Positions 32,073-36,927 of a stretch of 36,927 nucleotides of DNA are shown here, piece by piece (position 1 is the first letter of the stretch; every line of letters starts with the position of its first letter). The position numbers and the translations under genes were made by a program. The notes below the pieces were generated by a model, which worked only from the letters and a program-made list of their open reading frames with translations, was not told the DNA's origin and ran no database searches. The stretch is from Stomatobaculum sp. (lineage in GTDB: Bacteria; Bacillota_A; Clostridia; Lachnospirales; Lachnospiraceae): positions 1 through 36,927 of the forward strand of contig JAFSYO010000077.1 in NCBI GenBank assembly GCA_017449925.1, in the 5' to 3' direction.

Positions 32073-33320
32073 TTACACGAAGTCCACGAACTCGGTGTAT
32101 CCCTGCAGGGACAGCTGCTCGCGCTGGAACTTCTTGTTCTTTGCCATCTTTACCACCAGGACGTCCGCGCCTTCGGCCCGGGCCTCCGCCGCTTTCTTCA
32201 GGACCTCTGCGAGCTGTTCGCCGCCCAGCTTCTTGTCGAAGAGGAAAGCCTTCTTTTCTCTCTGTCCCGGGATGCGGAATTCAGTGTCCATGAGGATGGT
32301 GATGATCCGCTCAAAGCCGATGGAAAAACCGCAGGCCGGCGTGTCCTGGCCGGTAAAGCGGCCCACCATCTTGTCGTAGCGTCCTCCGCCGGCCACGCTG
32401 CCGCCGAAACCTTCCATGGATACTTCAAAGATCGGGCCGGTGTAGTAGCCCATGCCGCGCACCAGGGTGGGATCAAAGGCAATGCCGAAGACGCCGCCGG
32501 TGACCTGGGACACAGTCTCCATGATTCCGGCGAGATTCTCCGCCGTTCCCTTTTCCAGGTGCTCTCCCAGCGTCTCCGCCAGTCCTCGGACCGCCGCTGC
32601 GTCCTTTCCGAGGGAAGCCAGAAGTTTCAGGTATTTGTCGGCGGCATCGCCCGCGTACCCGTTTTCTATCAGCTCCTGTTTTACGCCCTCTTCGCCGATC
32701 TTATCCATCTTGTCGAGGGTGATGAGCACGGAATCCGCCGCGTCTTCCGGGAAGCCAGCCCAGGAGACCAGGGCCTTCAGTATCCTGCGGTCGTTCACCC
32801 GGACCGTAAAGGAATTGTCGGGGCAGATGCGCTTCAGCGCCGTGCCGGTGGCAGTGATCAGTTCGATCTCCGCCAGACTGGAGGCTTCTCCCAGGATGTC
32901 GATGTCGCACTGGGTGAACTGACGGAAACGTCCCTTCTGGGGCCGGTCCGCTCTCCAGACAGAGCCGATCTGCAGCGCCTTGAAGGGCTGCGGCAGCTTC
33001 GCGCCGTTGTTGGCGTAGTAGCGGCTCAGCGGCAGGGTCAGATCGTAGCGCAGACCGCTGTCCGCCAGGTCGTTTTCCGTCGCCTCACTGCTGATCACCA
33101 GCTTCTCGCCGCGCTTCAGGATCTTGAAGATCAGCTTCTCATTGTCTCCGCCCTGTTTGGAGGTCAGGTTCTCGATGTGCTCCACACAGGGAGTCTCCAT
33201 GGGGGTGAAGCCGAAGCTCCTGTACGTATCCTTGATCATGCCCATCAGGTAATCCCGGAGTTCCATCTCCTCCGGGAGGATGTCCTTCATGCCGGTGACC
33301 GGCTTCTTTTTCAGTGCCAT
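32073..33320 (-). CDS. hisS: Histidyl-tRNA synthetase
   Basis: This 415-residue class IIa synthetase has RYDLTLPLSRYYANN, the motif 2 stretch GRFRQFTQCDIDILGEASSLAE, the HisRS-specific FDPTLVRGMGYYTGPIFEV and motif 3 GFSIGFERIITILM. The anticodon-binding domain at the C-terminus (about 330-415) is short and divergent. It begins KKLGGEQLAEVLKKAAEA and ends GYTEFVDFV; this compact form occurs in some Clostridia. AGGAGA lies 8 bases before the ATG. It starts 12 bases after hemZ, in one operon with relA, MBL, hemZ and aspS. Confidence 0.95.
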   Translation of the reverse strand: MALKKKPVTGMKDILPEEMELRDYLMGMIKDTYRSFGFTPMETPCVEHIENLTSKQGGDNEKLIFKILKRGEKLVISSEATENDLADSGLRYDLTLPLSRYYANNGAKLPQPFKALQIGSVWRADRPQKGRFRQFTQCDIDILGEASSLAEIELITATGTALKRICPDNSFTVRVNDRRILKALVSWAGFPEDAADSVLITLDKMDKIGEEGVKQELIENGYAGDAADKYLKLLASLGKDAAAVRGLAETLGEHLEKGTAENLAGIMETVSQVTGGVFGIAFDPTLVRGMGYYTGPIFEVSMEGFGGSVAGGGRYDKMVGRFTGQDTPACGFSIGFERIITILMDTEFRIPGQREKKAFLFDKKLGGEQLAEVLKKAAEARAEGADVLVVKMAKNKKFQREQLSLQGYTEFVDFV

Positions 33321-33332
33321 ACTTCTTGTCTC

Positions 33333-34934
33333 CTATCCATCTATATAGGCGAGCCGCATGTAACGACTCCGCCTGCCTAACCAGCTGTCCAGCAGCCTGC
33401 GTTTTCTCTCGATCATCTCGTCGACTTTCTGCACGTAGAGCAGGGGGTCTTTGACGTTCTCGGCGCGTTCGTACCGGTTCTCTTCCGGGAACATCACCCG
33501 CGTGGTGGTGCCGGCGCCGGTGCCGACGATGGTCTGCAGTTCCTCCATGATGAGGATGTTGTAAAGGCCTTCTCTTCCGGGCCTGCACCAGCCCACATTT
33601 TCCAGGTTCCCGGCCATGTTTTTCTGGCGGTACAGGTAGTAGGGGTGAAGACCCATGGCGCCGCAGTACTCCGCTGCCAGAGTGATCATATCCGACGCGC
33701 TGCCGTACTGCACGTCGGCGTAATCCTCCCGGCGGGTGTTCAGGCGGGAAGCCCGCTTCAGCGCCAGACTGTGGATGGTGACATCGTCCGGGGCAAGTTC
33801 CCGGATGCCCTCCATGGTGCGCCGCATGTCCTCCGCAGTCTCGTTCGGGAGCCCCGCAATGAGGTCCGTATTGATGTTGTCAAAGCCCAGGGACCGGGCC
33901 AGGCAGAAGCACTCCCGGAACTGGTCCACGGTGTGTCTTCTGCCGATCAGGTCCAGAGTTTCCTGCTTCAGGGTCTGAGGGTTGATGGAGATCCTGGTCA
34001 CGCCGCATTTCTTAAGCGTCTCCAGTTTCTCCGCCGTGATGCTGTCCGGCCGCCCTGCTTCCACTGTCAGTTCCTTCAGGTACTGCAGGTCGAAATGATC
34101 CCGGACCGTCGTCAGGATCCTCTCCAGTTCAGAAGCTTCCAGACTGGTGGGGGTCCCGCCGCCCATGTAGATGGTCTCGAGCTTCCTGCCCCGCATTATC
34201 TCCGCGACGGCGCGAAGCTCTCCGCACAGGGCGTCGATATAAGCCGTCACCTGATCCGGGGAGGACTTGTCCCCGGGCACGCTTCTCTTCTTCCTCGAAG
34301 CCGCAATGGGGTAGGAAGTGAAGGAACAGTAGAGGCAGGTGGTGGGACAGAAGGGGATCCCGATGTACAGGCTCCATCCCTTCTTCAGGTCCAGCCCCTG
34401 CACCGCCTTCAGCTCATTCTCCGCGGTCCTGACGCAGAGGTCGTTCCGCAGGTCGCTGACAAAGTAGCGCTCCTTCAGGTGGTTCCGCACCTCTTCCGAA
34501 GATACCCCTTCCATCAGTTCTGTCAGGGCCAGCTTCGCCGGGCGGATGCCCGTGAGGGTCCCCCAGGGAAGGGTGCGTCCGTTCTCTTTACAAAGGGTCT
34601 TGTAAAGGGCGCGCTTCAGGGCGTTCTTGGACCAGAGGCGCTCTTTGTAGCGGACAGAAGAAAACCGGTAAGATCTTCCGCCGACAGAGAGCGTCATGCG
34701 GTAGATGCCTTCCGCGGAATCATCCTCCGCTTCCGGCGCGGTCTCCGGAGCCGGCGCATCGTCTGTCTCCGTGTATCCGGCACATGCATCCGCGTCCTCT
34801 CCCGCCTCTGCGGTGAAGCGGATCTCCGCCGCCGGATCGTCTACATAAATATACCCTTTTCCAGGATAAAATGCCATAAACAGTTCACGGATGTCCTGTT
34901 CAAACGGGACATCCGTTATTAGCAGTGCGATCAT
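33333..34934 (-). CDS. hemZ: HemZ-type radical SAM coproporphyrinogen dehydrogenase-like protein
   Basis: This 533-residue radical SAM protein has the cluster motif in YIGIPFCPTTCLYCSF (Cys196, Cys200, Cys203). A 190-residue N-terminal extension with a Glu/Ala-rich insert (43-77) is followed by the barrel, including ETIYMGGGTPTSLEA and RISINPQTLKQETLDLIGR. HemZ resembles HemN, which converts coproporphyrinogen III to protoporphyrinogen IX without oxygen, but many HemZ proteins are uncharacterised and may not make haem. Its ATG overlaps the MBL stop by 4 bases and hisS follows after 12 bases. A hemZ beside hisS is frequent in Lachnospiraceae. Confidence 0.9.
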   Translation of the reverse strand: MIALLITDVPFEQDIRELFMAFYPGKGYIYVDDPAAEIRFTAEAGEDADACAGYTETDDAPAPETAPEAEDDSAEGIYRMTLSVGGRSYRFSSVRYKERLWSKNALKRALYKTLCKENGRTLPWGTLTGIRPAKLALTELMEGVSSEEVRNHLKERYFVSDLRNDLCVRTAENELKAVQGLDLKKGWSLYIGIPFCPTTCLYCSFTSYPIAASRKKRSVPGDKSSPDQVTAYIDALCGELRAVAEIMRGRKLETIYMGGGTPTSLEASELERILTTVRDHFDLQYLKELTVEAGRPDSITAEKLETLKKCGVTRISINPQTLKQETLDLIGRRHTVDQFRECFCLARSLGFDNINTDLIAGLPNETAEDMRRTMEGIRELAPDDVTIHSLALKRASRLNTRREDYADVQYGSASDMITLAAEYCGAMGLHPYYLYRQKNMAGNLENVGWCRPGREGLYNILIMEELQTIVGTGAGTTTRVMFPEENRYERAENVKDPLLYVQKVDEMIERKRRLLDSWLGRRSRYMRLAYIDG

Positions 34935-35560
34935 AAAATGGGATTATACCTCTTCTCAAAACCGATGGTCGTCTCTTCCATATGGCCCGGGAACGCGACC
35001 ACATCGTCCGGGAGAGTCAGGATCTTCTCCTTCAGCGATTTCTGCAGATCCGTGAAACATCCGCCCGGCATGTCGTATCTGCCGAAGGAAGCCTGGAACA
35101 GCGTGTCGCCGGAGAACAGCACCTTCTCTTCTTCGATGTAGAAGCAGCAGGAGCCTGCGGTGTGGCCCGGGGTCCAGATGACCTTCCACTTTTCACCCAG
35201 GAAATCCAGCACATCCCCGTCGTGGAACCACACGTCCGCGGCGAGGGTCAGTCTCTTGCGGTAGAAACGGGCGTCGCCGTTCAGATACGGATCCGCCAGC
35301 GTCTCCTGCTCCTTGTCCAGGGCGTAGATCTTGATGCCGAACATCTTGCGGACCTCATCCGCCGCGTCGATGTGATCAAAGTGGCCGTGGGTCAGAAGGA
35401 TCGCCACCGGCGTCACTCCCAGCTTGTTCACTGCCATGCGGATCCGCGGCGCGTTGTCCGCCGGATCAATGATCACGCACTCCTTCGTCTCGGGATTGCT
35501 GACAAAGAAGACATTGGTCTGGACTGGTCCCAGCACCATTCTCTTGATATCGATCTTCAT
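34931..35560 (-). CDS. MBL-fold hydrolase (glyoxalase II-like)
   Basis: This 209-residue metallo-β-lactamase-fold enzyme has a complete two-metal site: LLTHGHFDHIDA (His58, His60, Asp62, His63), WTPGHTAGSCCFY, FSGDTLFQ and a C-terminal VAFPGHMEETTIG. The pattern matches glyoxalase II-like hydrolases of thioesters. The exact substrate is unknown. The stop overlaps the hemZ ATG as ATGA, so they are coupled; relA ends 16 bases upstream. Confidence 0.9.
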   Translation of the reverse strand: MKIDIKRMVLGPVQTNVFFVSNPETKECVIIDPADNAPRIRMAVNKLGVTPVAILLTHGHFDHIDAADEVRKMFGIKIYALDKEQETLADPYLNGDARFYRKRLTLAADVWFHDGDVLDFLGEKWKVIWTPGHTAGSCCFYIEEEKVLFSGDTLFQASFGRYDMPGGCFTDLQKSLKEKILTLPDDVVAFPGHMEETTIGFEKRYNPIL

Positions 35561-35576
35561 GTTTTCTCCTTCTGTC

Positions 35577-36927
35577 TTAGCCTGTGCTCCGCTCCACTTC
35601 CATCACGCCGCCCACCTGACGCAGCTTCGTGATCAGCGACTGAAGCTCATCTATACTGCCGATCTCAAAGGACACCATCACCGTGGCGATCCCCTGTTTT
35701 GAAGTTCTGGTATTGATTGTCAGCATGTCGATCTCCCGCTCCGTAAAGATCTTGGAAATCTCTACGAACAGGCCGACCCTGTTGCGGGCGATGATCCGGA
35801 CCTCGGTGCGGTACTTCACTTCATCTCCTGCCGCACTGGACTGCCACTCGGCGGGAATCAGGCGGATCCGCTCGTCCTCAGGCAGATTGATAATGTTCAC
35901 GCAGTCCGTCCTGTGGATCGTGATGCCGCGGCCCCTGGTCACGAAGCCGACTATCTCGTCTCCGGGCACCGGCGCGCAGCACATGGAAAAGCGCACCGCC
36001 AGATCGTGAACGCCCCGCACCACGATGCCGTTCCCGGTCTTCCGGACCGACATCTCGGGGGTCGTCTTTCCCGTCGCGGCAGCCTGGGCGTTCGCCAGCA
36101 CCGTCTCGTCGGAGATCTGCTTCTGCAGATCCTTTCTCCGCTCCTCCATCATCCGGTTCACGACCTGACCTTCCTTCAGGCCGCCGTGTCCGATGGTCGC
36201 AAGACAGGATTCCCAGTCCTTCAGGGCATAGCGCCGCAGCACTTTCTCCTGATACTCCGGTTTGTTCAGTTCCACCCAGTCGTACCCCTTCTGCCGGCAG
36301 TACATCTGGATCAATTCCTTTCCGCGGACGATGTTCTCTTCCTTCAGAAGGCTCTTGAACCACTGGTTGATCTTGTTCTTCGCCTGGGTACTCTTTACGA
36401 TCTTCAGCCAGTCCCGGCTGGGTCCCTTGGAGTTCTGGGAGGTGATGATCTCGATCCGGTCACCGTTCTGGATCTGGTAGTCGATGTTCACCAGCTTTCC
36501 GTTGACCCGGGCGCCCACCATGCGGTTGCCCACTGCAGAGTGGATCGCGTAGGCGAAATCCACCGGCGTAGAGCCCATGGGCAGATCCTTTACGTCTCCC
36601 GTGGGTGTAAAGCAGTACACCGTGTCCGAGAACAGCGACAGTTCGCTCTTGATGTCCGAGAGGAATTCCTTGTTGTCGGACATGTCCTGCTGCCACTCAA
36701 GGATCTGGCGCAGCCAGGCCATCTTCGCGTCCTCGGAGCTGTCCGCCGCCGCGTTCTTCCCGGATTCCTTATATTTCCAGTGTGCCGCGATACCGTATTC
36801 AGCGATGCGGTGCATTTCAAAGGTCCGGATCTGGATCTCGAACGGCTGGCCGTCCTTGCCGATCACCGTGGTGTGCAGGGACTGGTACCGGTTGGGCTTG
36901 GGCATCGCGATATAGTCCTTGAACCGC
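35577..36927 (-). CDS. relA: RelA/SpoT-type (p)ppGpp synthetase, 5′ end outside window
   Basis: Only the C-terminal 450 or so residues are visible; the reading frame continues past the right edge without a start. It begins in the synthetase domain (RFKDYIAMPKPNRYQSLHTT, IQIRTFEMHRIAEYGIAAHW). A TGS domain (DTVYCFTPTGDVKDLPMGSTP) follows, then a helical/zinc-type region and a C-terminal ACT domain (YRTEVRIIARNRVGLFVEIS to the end). It makes the alarmone (p)ppGpp during amino acid starvation on the ribosome; Firmicutes enzymes (Rel) usually hydrolyse it too, but that domain is outside the window. It opens the operon with the MBL protein, hemZ, hisS and aspS. Confidence 0.95.
   Translation of the reverse strand, partial: RFKDYIAMPKPNRYQSLHTTVIGKDGQPFEIQIRTFEMHRIAEYGIAAHWKYKESGKNAAADSSEDAKMAWLRQILEWQQDMSDNKEFLSDIKSELSLFSDTVYCFTPTGDVKDLPMGSTPVDFAYAIHSAVGNRMVGARVNGKLVNIDYQIQNGDRIEIITSQNSKGPSRDWLKIVKSTQAKNKINQWFKSLLKEENIVRGKELIQMYCRQKGYDWVELNKPEYQEKVLRRYALKDWESCLATIGHGGLKEGQVVNRMMEERRKDLQKQISDETVLANAQAAATGKTTPEMSVRKTGNGIVVRGVHDLAVRFSMCCAPVPGDEIVGFVTRGRGITIHRTDCVNIINLPEDERIRLIPAEWQSSAAGDEVKYRTEVRIIARNRVGLFVEISKIFTEREIDMLTINTRTSKQGIATVMVSFEIGSIDELQSLITKLRQVGGVMEVERSTG

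Noticed and set aside
1..36927. CRISPR array, tRNA, rRNA, insertion sequence or prophage
   Set aside because: No regularly spaced repeats, no cloverleaf, no transposase or phage motifs were seen on either strand.

Overview
The window looks like chromosomal DNA of a moderately GC-rich, anaerobic Clostridia, most likely a gut Lachnospiraceae member. Supporting signs are the relA–MBL–hemZ–hisS–aspS gene order, a PPi-type phosphofructokinase, strong AGGAGG ribosome-binding sites, and a secreted protein with the Gly/Trp/Tyr-rich wall-binding-like repeat common in that family. I see no rRNA, tRNA, CRISPR array, insertion sequence or phage gene. No gene-free stretch exceeds 300 bases. Nearly all genes lie on the minus strand; only a MATE transporter, a TraX-like protein and a lipoprotein are on plus.

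Layout, left to right. (1) 131-2545: a FeoA–FeoB fusion for ferrous iron uptake, with a good promoter and a possible metal-repressor operator. (2) 2650-4856, plus strand: MATE exporter and TraX-like membrane protein. (3) 4970-6377, minus: a DUF1624-type membrane acyltransferase and a small membrane protein. Two terminators follow, one inside the convergent traX-like gene. (4) 6505-9889: PPi-type phosphofructokinase and an AAA+ ATPase ending in a ryanodine-receptor (RyR) domain. The ATPase has a consensus promoter followed by a leader that can fold as a terminator/attenuator. (5) 10139-13882: secreted protein, HisB, DUF362 iron-sulfur protein and NhaC antiporter, probably one operon. (6) 14014-15689: PanE-like reductase and a LUD protein. 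(7) 15955-17670, plus: an Ala-rich lipoprotein. (8) 17757-22262: GT2 glycosyltransferase with a MarR-like C-terminus, cytosolic GH5 enzyme, transaldolase and ROK sugar kinase. (9) 22441-30209: AEC transporter, two HAD proteins, DHH phosphoesterase, membrane TIR protein, histidine kinase and response regulator. (10) 30225-36927: aspS, hisS, hemZ, an MBL hydrolase and a relA/spoT gene cut by the window edge.

The two most promising unusual systems are as follows. First, a tightly packed series: response regulator, histidine kinase, a transmembrane TIR protein with a duplicated outer domain, a DHH/DHHA1 phosphoesterase and a HAD protein resembling RNA-repair HADs. Several of its genes overlap by 4 bases. 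It resembles an envelope-sensing module coupled to nucleotide chemistry. Second, the AAA+–RyR gene with its structured leader. Also notable are the glycosyltransferase–MarR fusion and the GH5 gene, whose conserved N-terminus lies upstream of any standard start codon but directly after a good ribosome-binding site followed by AUU. All functions are inferred from reading the sequence; no database search was run.
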